Of a DNA stretch of 64,000 nucleotides, positions 33,140 through 40,389 are shown piece after piece. Numbering within the stretch: the first letter of the stretch is position 1; each line of letters starts with the position of its first letter. The position numbers were made by a program, and so were the translations under genes. The DNA comes from Pseudomonadales bacterium (lineage in GTDB: Bacteria; Pseudomonadota; Gammaproteobacteria; Pseudomonadales; DT-91), in contig JABSRQ010000014.1 in assembly GCA_013215055.1 (NCBI GenBank), positions 1-64,000 of the forward strand, in the 5' to 3' direction. The notes beneath the pieces are model-generated. The model made no database searches and had not been told where the DNA came from. It saw only the letters and a program-made list of their open reading frames with translations.

Positions 33140-35200
33140 GTGAAAACAACGCTAGCAATGACATCCTGGATTTTATTGAATCTTTTTATCACCAATACGG
33201 TGTTGGCTGAAGTGCGGGAAATTGAAGCTCTTTTTGATCTGAGTTTAAAAGAGTTATTAGAGATCGATGTTAGCCTGGCCACCGGTCAAAACCAGCAGTT
33301 GTTGGATGCCCCCGCGGTCATCTCGGTGATCAGTGCCAAGGAAATCAAACAATGGGGGTATTTGTCGGTCGCAGAGGCGATTCAACAATTACCGGGCATC
33401 TATTGTATCAATGATCGACTCGCGGTGAGCTGCAGTTTACGTGGCCTGGGTAGTGGCTTTCGCAGCTATAACAAAATCCTCAAGGTCATGATCAATGATC
33501 AACCGATCAGCTTTCGCTCCGATTCATCTAACTATTTAGGCCCTGAGCTTATCCCTATTTCCATCATTGAGCGCATCGAATTTTTACGCGGTCCTGCCTC
33601 GGCCTTATATGGTGCCAATGCTTTTTTAGGTGTCATCAATATCATCACCAAGCAAGCCACACAGAACATACAGGGTGAGCTACGCAGCAGTATCAGCAGT
33701 GATAGCAGTTACATTTCTGCGGATTATGAATATGGCAATGCCGATCAGGGTTTTAGTCTGGCCTTATCACGCGCCGATATAGATCAGTCGGGCGCGGTGG
33801 TGCCGGATACGCTGCCGTCACAATCACTTTTTACTCCCGGGGATAGCTCTCAGAGTGACTATCAACGCCCCGTCACGGCTTTTGCTCAATATCATCTGGT
33901 ATGGTCAGATCATAAAACCCAGTTAAATGCCTATTGGACAAGGCAGGATAGCAAAGCTAATTTTGTTGATTTTGGCCGCTTTTCCGAAACAGGCGAGCTG
34001 GGCCGTGAGGTGCGTATCTCTGTGGAACAGGGATATTTGCAATTGCAGGACGATTGGCAGGTAGATGAAAATTGGCAAATACAAAGTAGCCTGGCTTATG
34101 CCAAAGGTCGACCTTCAAATAAAGAGAACCTCGATGTGGGTTTGGTTCAAACCACTGTAGAAAGGGATTTTGGTTTTTCGGCTATAGATACATCGGTAGA
34201 AGCTTTGTGGGCTGTTAATGCCAATCATAATTTGATGCTGGGCTTGGACTATAGCCGTGATGAAGAGAAGTTATTTGAAAGCGTCGAAGTCGATAGAATC
34301 ACCGGCGTAAAACTGGCCAAAGGTATAGCTCAGGGGCATAAAACGTTTCTCAATACCGGTGTTTACCTGCAATACAGTGGCGCCTTGACACAGGCCTTAC
34401 AGCTGACGCTGAATGCGCGCCTGGATGATCATAATATTTATGGAAAAGATGATAACTACCGTGTGGCGGTGGTGTACCGTTTTTCGCCGCGTTTAACCAG
34501 CAAGCTATTATACGGCACATCGTATAAAGCTCCGGCTGCGATACAGCTTTTTGGCCAGCCGCTGTTTGATGGGGAAGTGGATGGCAATGCCGACTTAAAG
34601 GTAGAGAGCGCTTACACATTGGAAGCGCAGGTTCAATGGCAGTTTAGCGAAAAACTCTATGCCAGTCTTAATGTGTTTAACATGCAGGTTGATGATCAGG
34701 TCTTATTGGCGTTGTCTGGAGCCAATCAACAGCCTATCAATCAGGGGGAGCAGAGAACCACCGGCATCGAAGCTGAAGCCTGGTTAAAAGATGTTAAGCA
34801 GCAGCTTAAAATGAGTTTGGCTTTACAGCGCAGCGAGGTAGATAAGTTGGATATGTTGGGCCGAACTATCACCGTGCCCAGTGCCGCGTACCCAGAGTTT
34901 GTTGCCAATATTCAATACCGTTATCGCTGGAGTAAAAGTTTTGATGCCGGTGTTCACTATTTTTATGCATCGGCGCGCCGAGCCAATGATTCCAATATAC
35001 AGCTTAATACCGACCTGCCTTATCAGCTTGATGACTATCAACTGCTGCATATTAGCCTGAATTATTATTATCAAAACCTGACGCTTACAGTGAAGGTGAA
35101 TAATATTTTTGATGAAGAATATGTAGAGCCGGGTTATGCCAGCATCGATATTCCGGGAATAGGGCGGCAAAGCTTTATGATGATGAGTGTGACATTCTGA
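33140..35200 (+). CDS. TonB-dependent outer-membrane receptor, coupled to a binding lipoprotein
   Basis: 686 residues from GTG 33140. TTG 33122 is also possible, and neither has a strong ribosome site; GTG leaves a compact signal peptide ending TVLA. The mature N-terminus has LFDLSLKELLEIDVS, then the plug (about 50-165) with APAVISVISAKEI, SCSLRGLGSG and ERIEFLRGPASALYGANAF. A barrel of about 500 residues ends in MMMSVTF with terminal Phe. The stop codon overlaps the start of the next gene as TGATG, so receptor and periplasmic binding lipoprotein are translated together and very likely handle the same ligand. No permease or ATPase is nearby. Confidence 0.92.
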   Translation: MKTTLAMTSWILLNLFITNTVLAEVREIEALFDLSLKELLEIDVSLATGQNQQLLDAPAVISVISAKEIKQWGYLSVAEAIQQLPGIYCINDRLAVSCSLRGLGSGFRSYNKILKVMINDQPISFRSDSSNYLGPELIPISIIERIEFLRGPASALYGANAFLGVINIITKQATQNIQGELRSSISSDSSYISADYEYGNADQGFSLALSRADIDQSGAVVPDTLPSQSLFTPGDSSQSDYQRPVTAFAQYHLVWSDHKTQLNAYWTRQDSKANFVDFGRFSETGELGREVRISVEQGYLQLQDDWQVDENWQIQSSLAYAKGRPSNKENLDVGLVQTTVERDFGFSAIDTSVEALWAVNANHNLMLGLDYSRDEEKLFESVEVDRITGVKLAKGIAQGHKTFLNTGVYLQYSGALTQALQLTLNARLDDHNIYGKDDNYRVAVVYRFSPRLTSKLLYGTSYKAPAAIQLFGQPLFDGEVDGNADLKVESAYTLEAQVQWQFSEKLYASLNVFNMQVDDQVLLALSGANQQPINQGEQRTTGIEAEAWLKDVKQQLKMSLALQRSEVDKLDMLGRTITVPSAAYPEFVANIQYRYRWSKSFDAGVHYFYASARRANDSNIQLNTDLPYQLDDYQLLHISLNYYYQNLTLTVKVNNIFDEEYVEPGYASIDIPGIGRQSFMMMSVTF

Positions 35201-36555
35201 TGTTTAACTCTATGTTAAAAGCTATAACTTTTTGGATTTTTCTGGTGATGCTTTATGCCTGTAGTTCTGATGTGGATGACAACCCCGAAAACATTAATCC
35301 AGATGCCTACCTTATTGGTGTTGTCAGTGAAGTGTTTGGAAAACCCATTAATGCCGCTGCCATAGGTGCGCTTTATGCGGTAGAAGAAATCAATGCCGCC
35401 GGTGGTATTTATGGAAAACCGTTGGATCTGGTGGTAAGAAATGGCGGATGTGACAGCGAAACAGGCCGTTTCCAAACCGAAAAATTGGTGGCGGAATTTG
35501 ATGTTGTGGCACTTATTGGTCCATCTTGTAGCGCCTCTGCTGCGTTGATTGTCGAAGGTGTCTTAAGCCAACATAATCTGCCAGCCATAGGCACCACCAC
35601 AACCTCGCCATTGTTGACGGATTTGGACAAGGATAATATTTTTTATCGGCTACAAGCCTCCGACAGCATTATCATCGAGCTGTTTTTTAATGAGGTCGTT
35701 AATGATGATGTGCAAAGGCTGGCGATTATTCATCGCGGCGGTAACGATGTATTTAATATCGCCTTGGCCGATGGCCTGGCGCAGAAGTTCAGCGCGCTAG
35801 CGAATAAAACCCTGACAGCACAAATTGCCTATCCGGAAGAAAGCACGGTGGAGTTTAACGAGCAGGTGCAGCTGTTATTTGATAGTGGTGATTTTGACGG
35901 TTTGGCCATTTTTGGTTTTGGCCCAGATTCGGCGAACCTCTCCATTGCGATTGAGGCCGAGATGCGCAGGCGGGGAATCTCCCGTAGCAGTATTAAGGGC
36001 GTGTATCTCAATACAGCTGATTCAAGCGTTCAGCAACTGGGTTCCAAAGTTTTATTTGATCAATCTAAAAGTGTGGAACCTGCGCCTATCTCCATGGCAA
36101 CGGCACCCGATCTTAGCGCATGGCGGCAGGCCTTTAATCAATTTTCTGATGATGATAGAGGTGAAAATGCGCTGGGTTACGATGCGATGTATCTGATTGC
36201 GTTAGCTATGTTAAAGGCCGGTGTGAATGAAGGTGATGACACCGCGAATATTCGCCAGGCGATCAAGATGCAGCTTGCTATTGTCTCGGGCAGCAATGCT
36301 GCCACCGAGGCTGTAACCATTCGCTTTGGTGAATTTGCGCTGGCCCTCGATACCGTAGCCAGTGGGGGTGATATCAACTATAACGGTGCAAGTGGTGTTA
36401 TCGATTTTGATCTGGCGGGTGATATTAATTACGGCGATTTTCGCCTGCAACAGGCCGAGGCTACAGATGATGGCCTTGTTTTTAGCTGCCTGCAGTCACT
36501 ACGTTTATACCCCACGGATACGGGGGTGGCGATAGAACGTACGGCCTGTGAATAA
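35200..36555 (+). CDS. ABC-type branched-chain amino acid binding lipoprotein-like (Peripla_BP_6)
   Basis: 451 residues. Lipobox LYAC near residue 21, then an acidic linker, then a type I periplasmic-binding fold: YLIGVVSEVFGKPINAAAIG, LYAVEEINAAGGIYGKPLDL, ALIGPSCSASA and FYRLQASDS are the LivJ-type landmarks. The C-terminal 60 residues hold a Ser/Asp-rich beta segment. It is translationally coupled to the upstream TonB receptor (TGATG overlap). Without ABC permease genes, it may serve as a lipid-anchored capture or sensing protein for the receptor's ligand. The two nearby multi-domain sensor kinases are possible signalling partners, but that is speculation. Confidence 0.86.
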   Translation: MFNSMLKAITFWIFLVMLYACSSDVDDNPENINPDAYLIGVVSEVFGKPINAAAIGALYAVEEINAAGGIYGKPLDLVVRNGGCDSETGRFQTEKLVAEFDVVALIGPSCSASAALIVEGVLSQHNLPAIGTTTTSPLLTDLDKDNIFYRLQASDSIIIELFFNEVVNDDVQRLAIIHRGGNDVFNIALADGLAQKFSALANKTLTAQIAYPEESTVEFNEQVQLLFDSGDFDGLAIFGFGPDSANLSIAIEAEMRRRGISRSSIKGVYLNTADSSVQQLGSKVLFDQSKSVEPAPISMATAPDLSAWRQAFNQFSDDDRGENALGYDAMYLIALAMLKAGVNEGDDTANIRQAIKMQLAIVSGSNAATEAVTIRFGEFALALDTVASGGDINYNGASGVIDFDLAGDINYGDFRLQQAEATDDGLVFSCLQSLRLYPTDTGVAIERTACE

Positions 36556-36563
36556 ACTCTAAG

Positions 36564-36587
36564 CGGTTCAGCTTCGGTTCAGCTTCG
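36564..36587. repeat. tandem duplication of an 11-bp unit
   Basis: CGGTTCAGCTT occurs twice in direct succession (period 11), followed by CG, 9 bases after the stop of the binding-lipoprotein gene. Confidence 0.8.
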
Positions 36588-36601
36588 TTGGCGTATTGTA
36601 T

Positions 36602-36629
36602 GAATAACTTCAGCCACCTTCGGTTATTC
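36602..36629 (+). promoter_or_regulatory. stem-loop just upstream of the His-rich protein start
   Basis: GAATAAC (36602-36608) pairs with GTTATTC (36623-36629) around a 14-base loop and ends 2 bases before the ATG at 36632. No ribosome site is visible before that ATG, so the hairpin would cover the initiation region. It could be a translational control element or the terminator of the preceding operon. Confidence 0.4.
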
Positions 36630-36631
36630 GT

Positions 36632-37327
36632 ATGAACAGATATTCAATACAGCTAATAACAGCCCTGATGATCAGTATTTTGATAGCTCTGCCCGCCAAC
36701 GCTGAAAAAAAAGAACGCCATAAAAACCAACACGGTAAACATCACGTTAAAGTAGAGCAGCATCAGGCTGCTCATCATGCTAAAAAATCACACCATAACC
36801 ATAAACAGCATCAGACCAAGCCTAGTCACCATAATAAACATGGCAGTCATGGTAATCACCGCAAGCATGGTCATCATGGAAAACATTATGATTATGCCAA
36901 GGTCATCCATACTCACCCGGTATACCGTGAGGTGAATCGCCCCAGACAGGAATGCTGGCAGGAAAGTGTGACCGTGCCGAGTAGGCATCATTCGGCAACA
37001 GGCACTATCGCCGGAGGTATTATTGGCGGGGTGGTGGGGCATCAATTTGGTGGTGGTCATGGTCGCGATGTCTTAACCGTGGCCGGTGCTGTTCTAGGCG
37101 CCTCTATTGGCCATGATGCCGATCATAAACGTGGCACACATCACACAAGCGTACAACAAAGTGTTAAACACTGTGAAAGACGTGATAATTATATTGATGA
37201 GTTACAGGGATATAAGGTGAAATACCGCTATCATGGCGAGATATACCATCGTTTCCTGGATTATGATCCGGGTTCAGAAATTAGAATCCGCATCGATATG
37301 GCTTCGACTCACGGTTATCACTATTAA
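36632..37327 (+). CDS. exported His-rich glycine-zipper (17-kDa-antigen/SlyB-like) protein
   Basis: 231 residues with a signal peptide ending ANA near residue 24. Residues about 28-90 are extraordinarily rich in His and Lys (about 25 His, e.g. HHAKKSHHNHKQHQ and HGSHGNHRKHGHHGKH), an obvious site for Zn, Cu or Ni binding. Then comes a conserved segment, RQECWQESV, and a glycine-zipper membrane domain (GTIAGGIIGGVVGHQFGGGH, then AGAVLGASIGHDA) as in outer-membrane 17-kDa surface antigens. The C-terminal YKVKYRYHGEIYHRFLDYDPG is the usual family tail. Next downstream are a PepSY protein and a two-component system, so metal- or stress-responsive control is plausible. Confidence 0.82.
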   Translation: MNRYSIQLITALMISILIALPANAEKKERHKNQHGKHHVKVEQHQAAHHAKKSHHNHKQHQTKPSHHNKHGSHGNHRKHGHHGKHYDYAKVIHTHPVYREVNRPRQECWQESVTVPSRHHSATGTIAGGIIGGVVGHQFGGGHGRDVLTVAGAVLGASIGHDADHKRGTHHTSVQQSVKHCERRDNYIDELQGYKVKYRYHGEIYHRFLDYDPGSEIRIRIDMASTHGYHY

Positions 37328-37404
37328 GCGCTATCGTGTTGCTCACAGGCGCTAAATTGATTCTAATAGCCTCTTGTACTAATGCGCCTAACGTCGGATT
37401 TCGA

Positions 37405-37686
37405 ATGAATAATAGATGTCATCACTACCTGTTAAAAACCTTATTACTGGCCTTTTTTAGTTTTAATCTGGTCAGCACCTCTTATGTGCTGGCTGAACCC
37501 GTAACATCGCAGCAGCAGGATGTGATTGGCAGTAAACGCGCTGCCGAGGTGGCAAAATCTCAGGTGGCGGGTAAGGTATTAAAAGTGAGCCTGGATAAAA
37601 AGCAGGGAGTCTATAAGGTGAAGATGTTAGTGGGTGATAAAGTTAAGCACATCCGGGTTGATGCCTACAGCGCTGCGGTTTTATAA
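37405..37686 (+). CDS. small exported PepSY-domain protein
   Basis: 93 residues from ATG 37405; the frame is open from 37336, but those 23 codons lack coding character and would hide the signal peptide. The signal sequence is followed by a mature part of about 60 residues, RAAEVAKSQVAGKVLKVSLD and YKVKMLVGDKVKHIRVDAYS, a single PepSY domain. PepSY proteins are thought to modulate proteases or sensor activity in the periplasm. The gene ends 10 bases before an OmpR-type regulator gene; PepSY-regulator-kinase trios are a common arrangement in proteobacteria, with the PepSY protein acting on the sensor. Confidence 0.8.
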   Translation: MNNRCHHYLLKTLLLAFFSFNLVSTSYVLAEPVTSQQQDVIGSKRAAEVAKSQVAGKVLKVSLDKKQGVYKVKMLVGDKVKHIRVDAYSAAVL

Positions 37687-37696
37687 GAGAGTTTTT

Positions 37697-38377
37697 ATGC
37701 GTGTATTAATTGTTGAGGATGAACCTCGCTTACGTCAGCAGCTCAGTGATTATTTAACCCAGAAATCCTGGTTGGTTGATACCGCCGCTGACGGCGAAGA
37801 AGGTTTATATCAGGCCTGTGAATTCGCCTTTGATGTGGCGGTTATCGATTTAGGTTTACCTAAACTGGATGGCATCAGTTTAATCAGACAATTACGCCAG
37901 ACAAAAAACAGCCTGCCGATTTTAATCCTTACCGCCAGAGATAATTGGCAAGATAAAGTTGAAGGCCTGGAAGCCGGTGCCGATGATTATTTAACCAAAC
38001 CTTTTCATAACGAAGAATTACAGGCGCGCTTAAATGCGCTGCTTCGACGCTCCACCGGTAATAGCAGTAATCATCTTGAGTTTGGCCCTATAGCCATAGA
38101 TACCTCGGCAAAAACCGTGAGCTTGAATAAGCAGCTGTTGACGTTAACCCAGTTTGAATACAATACGTTGGAATATCTGGCCTTACATTGTGGTGAAGTG
38201 ATTTCAAAAACCACGTTAACCGAACATTTATATCAGCAGGATTTTGATAGAGACTCTAACGTGATTGAAGTGTTTATAGGTAGGCTACGCAAAAAACTGG
38301 ACCCTACTGGCGATTTAAAACCGATTGCGACGGTGCGTGGCCAGGGTTATCGATTGACGCTGGAACAAAAGATTTAA
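37697..38377 (+). CDS. OmpR/PhoP-family response regulator
   Basis: 226 residues from ATG 37697 with GAGAG 6-10 bases upstream; the upstream part of the open frame overlaps the PepSY gene and is rejected. Receiver domain: acidic pocket EDE (residues 7-9), phospho-acceptor Asp51 in VIDLGLP, Thr79 and Lys101 in YLTKPF. A C-terminal winged helix (about 130-226) carries LTQFEYNTLEYLALHCGEVI, VIEVFIGRLRKKL and VRGQGYRL. It is closest in style to PhoP/QseB. The sensor gene follows 5 bases after the stop. Targets probably include the PepSY gene just upstream. Confidence 0.94.
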   Translation: MRVLIVEDEPRLRQQLSDYLTQKSWLVDTAADGEEGLYQACEFAFDVAVIDLGLPKLDGISLIRQLRQTKNSLPILILTARDNWQDKVEGLEAGADDYLTKPFHNEELQARLNALLRRSTGNSSNHLEFGPIAIDTSAKTVSLNKQLLTLTQFEYNTLEYLALHCGEVISKTTLTEHLYQQDFDRDSNVIEVFIGRLRKKLDPTGDLKPIATVRGQGYRLTLEQKI

Positions 38378-38382
38378 TCTCA

Positions 38383-39753
38383 ATGATGTTGCCACTTTAT
38401 AAACTCTCAATTTTAAAACGCCTGGTTCTGGCCTCTGTTATCGCCTTGCCTATGGTGATGTTGTTCAGTGCGGTGATGTTAGATAAGGCGATGAAAAACA
38501 GCCTGATTACCGCAGAACATGAAAAGCTCAAGGCGCAAATTTATCAGCTGCTGACGGCTGTAGAATTTGAGCCTCAATTATATATGCCCGAGGTTTTGGC
38601 CGAGGCGCGATTCAGTCAATTGGATTCAGGCCTTTATGGCAGAATCCAGACTGAAAAATCCGGACGTTGGGTGTCTTCCTCGGCCGATTTAAAAGATCTT
38701 TCCAAGGTAAAGAACCTTGATGTATGGGTTGAAGATTCTGAAACCTCGTCGATTGAATTTAGCCAGCTTGCCTTAGCCGATGAAGACGTTTTTGCCGCGC
38801 GTTTAAAGGTCAGCTGGGAAGAGCTGGATAATCGCCCGGTTGAGTTTATCGTGATGCATAGACAGGCCGATTTACAGCGTGAATTAGCCAGCTTTCGTTG
38901 GCAATTGCTCTGGTGGCTGGGGCTGTTATTGTTAGGTCTGATTGTTGCCCAGACGCTGGTGTTAAAGTTTGGTTTACAACCGCTGCAGCAACTGGCCGAT
39001 GAGGTGAGTAGCTTAAACGAAGGTGAATTAGAAAAACTCTCTGAATTGTATCCACACGAGCTAAAGCCTTTAGTGTTAAATATGAATCACCTGATTACCA
39101 GCCTGCGCCAGCAACAGCAGCGTTTTAAGTTGGCATTGGATGATTTGGCCCATAGTTTAAAAACCCCACTAACAATTGTTATTGGCGAGATTAATAAAGA
39201 AGATAAATTGAATGAGCAGCAGTTGATTATATCTGAACAAATTGACCGTATGCAGGATATTATTCAACATCAATTAAAACGCGCCAATCGTGGTGTTACC
39301 CGTCTGCAAACCTCATCGCTGCCGGTTGAACCTATGGTTAATCGCCTATGCTCGGCGATGGCGCGTTTATATCAAGTTAAAAATATAAAATACAATATAG
39401 AGGTCTCTGCTGGGCTTAATTTTTTAGGCATCGGCGATGATTTAATGGAGGTATTAGGCAATCTGCTTGAAAATGCGTTTAAGTACGGTAAGTCAGAGGT
39501 GTTAGTTTCAGCGCAGATGGTACAGGGAAAACTGCATGTTTACATAGAAGACGATGGGCTGGGTATAGAGGAGTATTTAAAAACCCAACTTCTTAAACGT
39601 GGTGTTAGAGCCGATACATCCAGCACTGGCCAGGGAATAGGTTTGTCGGTGGCGATGGATATTGTGTTGGCTTATCAGGGGGGAATACAGATAGAGAAAT
39701 CGATTTTAGGGGGCGCAAAATTTATTATCATATTGCCCGGTAAAGTGGTTTAA
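38383..39753 (+). CDS. PhoQ/QseC-like sensor histidine kinase
   Basis: 456 residues. Transmembrane helices at about 13-32 and 174-195 flank a periplasmic sensor of about 140 residues. A HAMP-like linker precedes the dimerisation domain with phospho-acceptor His257 in DDLAHSLKTPL, the variant H-box seen in PhoQ. The ATP-binding domain shows ENAFKYG (N box), DDGLGIE (G1) and GQGIGLSVA (G2). It is partner of the response regulator immediately upstream. The signal is unknown; the adjoining PepSY protein may tune it. The gene ends 10 bases before a hairpin terminator shared with ydbL. Confidence 0.93.
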   Translation: MMLPLYKLSILKRLVLASVIALPMVMLFSAVMLDKAMKNSLITAEHEKLKAQIYQLLTAVEFEPQLYMPEVLAEARFSQLDSGLYGRIQTEKSGRWVSSSADLKDLSKVKNLDVWVEDSETSSIEFSQLALADEDVFAARLKVSWEELDNRPVEFIVMHRQADLQRELASFRWQLLWWLGLLLLGLIVAQTLVLKFGLQPLQQLADEVSSLNEGELEKLSELYPHELKPLVLNMNHLITSLRQQQQRFKLALDDLAHSLKTPLTIVIGEINKEDKLNEQQLIISEQIDRMQDIIQHQLKRANRGVTRLQTSSLPVEPMVNRLCSAMARLYQVKNIKYNIEVSAGLNFLGIGDDLMEVLGNLLENAFKYGKSEVLVSAQMVQGKLHVYIEDDGLGIEEYLKTQLLKRGVRADTSSTGQGIGLSVAMDIVLAYQGGIQIEKSILGGAKFIIILPGKVV

Positions 39754-39762
39754 ATGAAAAAT

Positions 39763-39782
39763 GCAGCCCAGAGTTGGGCTGC
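39763..39782. terminator. bidirectional hairpin terminator
   Basis: GCAGCCCA (39763-39770) pairs perfectly with TGGGCTGC (39775-39782) around a GAGT loop, between the convergent sensor-kinase gene and ydbL. A short A-run lies on the left, giving a T-run for the minus-strand transcript. Confidence 0.78.
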
Positions 39783-39797
39783 AATTAAAAACAGCTT

Positions 39798-40130
39798 TTA
39801 TTTCTTTAACCAGCTGCCATCTTCTTTTTGATAAAAATTACCGGCCTTGGTTTTAGCCACGGCTTTTTTATGTGCCATCTTGGCAATTTCGCTAGGCTTA
39901 AGATTGTTTTTGGCGGCGATTTCTGTGTATTTGGCTTTACGTTTATTGTTAACGCTTTTGATCAAGTCTATCACTTGCGCGTCCACTTCCTGGCGGTTGG
40001 GTATGCCTAAATAACCACTGGTTTTTTCACCCACTACACCTTGTGCCTTGGCGCTATCTAAATCCAGTGCAAAGAGGCTAAGGCTGGTGGTCATTAACAC
40101 GGCGCTGATCAATAGTTTTAATGTTTTCAT
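39798..40130 (-). CDS. ydbL: YdbL-family (DUF1318) periplasmic protein
   Basis: 110 residues, signal peptide ending LFA near residue 22. The mature part reads DLDSAKAQGVVGEKTSGYLG and VNNKRKAKYTEIAAKNNLKP, ending in a basic, aromatic tail (GNFYQKEDGSWLKK). This is the YdbL family. It is the last gene of the ydbH-ynbE-ydbL operon (gap 9 bases from ynbE). In Escherichia coli YdbL assists the YdbH-YnbE bridge that moves phospholipids from inner to outer membrane. It is complete and typical in length. Confidence 0.92.
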   Translation of the reverse strand: MKTLKLLISAVLMTTSLSLFALDLDSAKAQGVVGEKTSGYLGIPNRQEVDAQVIDLIKSVNNKRKAKYTEIAAKNNLKPSEIAKMAHKKAVAKTKAGNFYQKEDGSWLKK

Positions 40131-40139
40131 CTTTATTCC

Positions 40140-40340
40140 TTAGAACAAGTCTTCGTCAGTAAAAAGATCATCAAGCTCTTTATCCACTTTAATGCGAATT
40201 TCATGCTCGATTTTTACATTTAAGTTAATCGTAATCGGTTCGGTGGGTGCCGCTATTTGAACTGTTGGGGTACAGGCTGCTGTTAACAGCAAAGCTGCAA
40301 TAGCACTCGCTGCTAATAGCGCGGTGTTAAATTTTTTCAT
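40140..40340 (-). CDS. ynbE: YnbE-family outer-membrane lipoprotein
   Basis: 66 residues. The lipobox is TAAC (Cys23 in LLLTAACTPTVQI). The short mature part (ITINLNVKIEHEIRIKVDKE) carries alternating hydrophobic residues, followed by an acidic end (LFTDEDLF). In E. coli the YnbE lipoprotein caps the end of YdbH at the outer membrane by beta-strand addition, and the alternating pattern fits that. It lies between ydbH (49-base gap) and ydbL (9-base gap). Confidence 0.92.
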   Translation of the reverse strand: MKKFNTALLAASAIAALLLTAACTPTVQIAAPTEPITINLNVKIEHEIRIKVDKELDDLFTDEDLF

Positions 40341-40389
40341 AAACCGTTCTCAATGTTTTGTTTACGGGTTCAGACTAACACAGGCAAAA

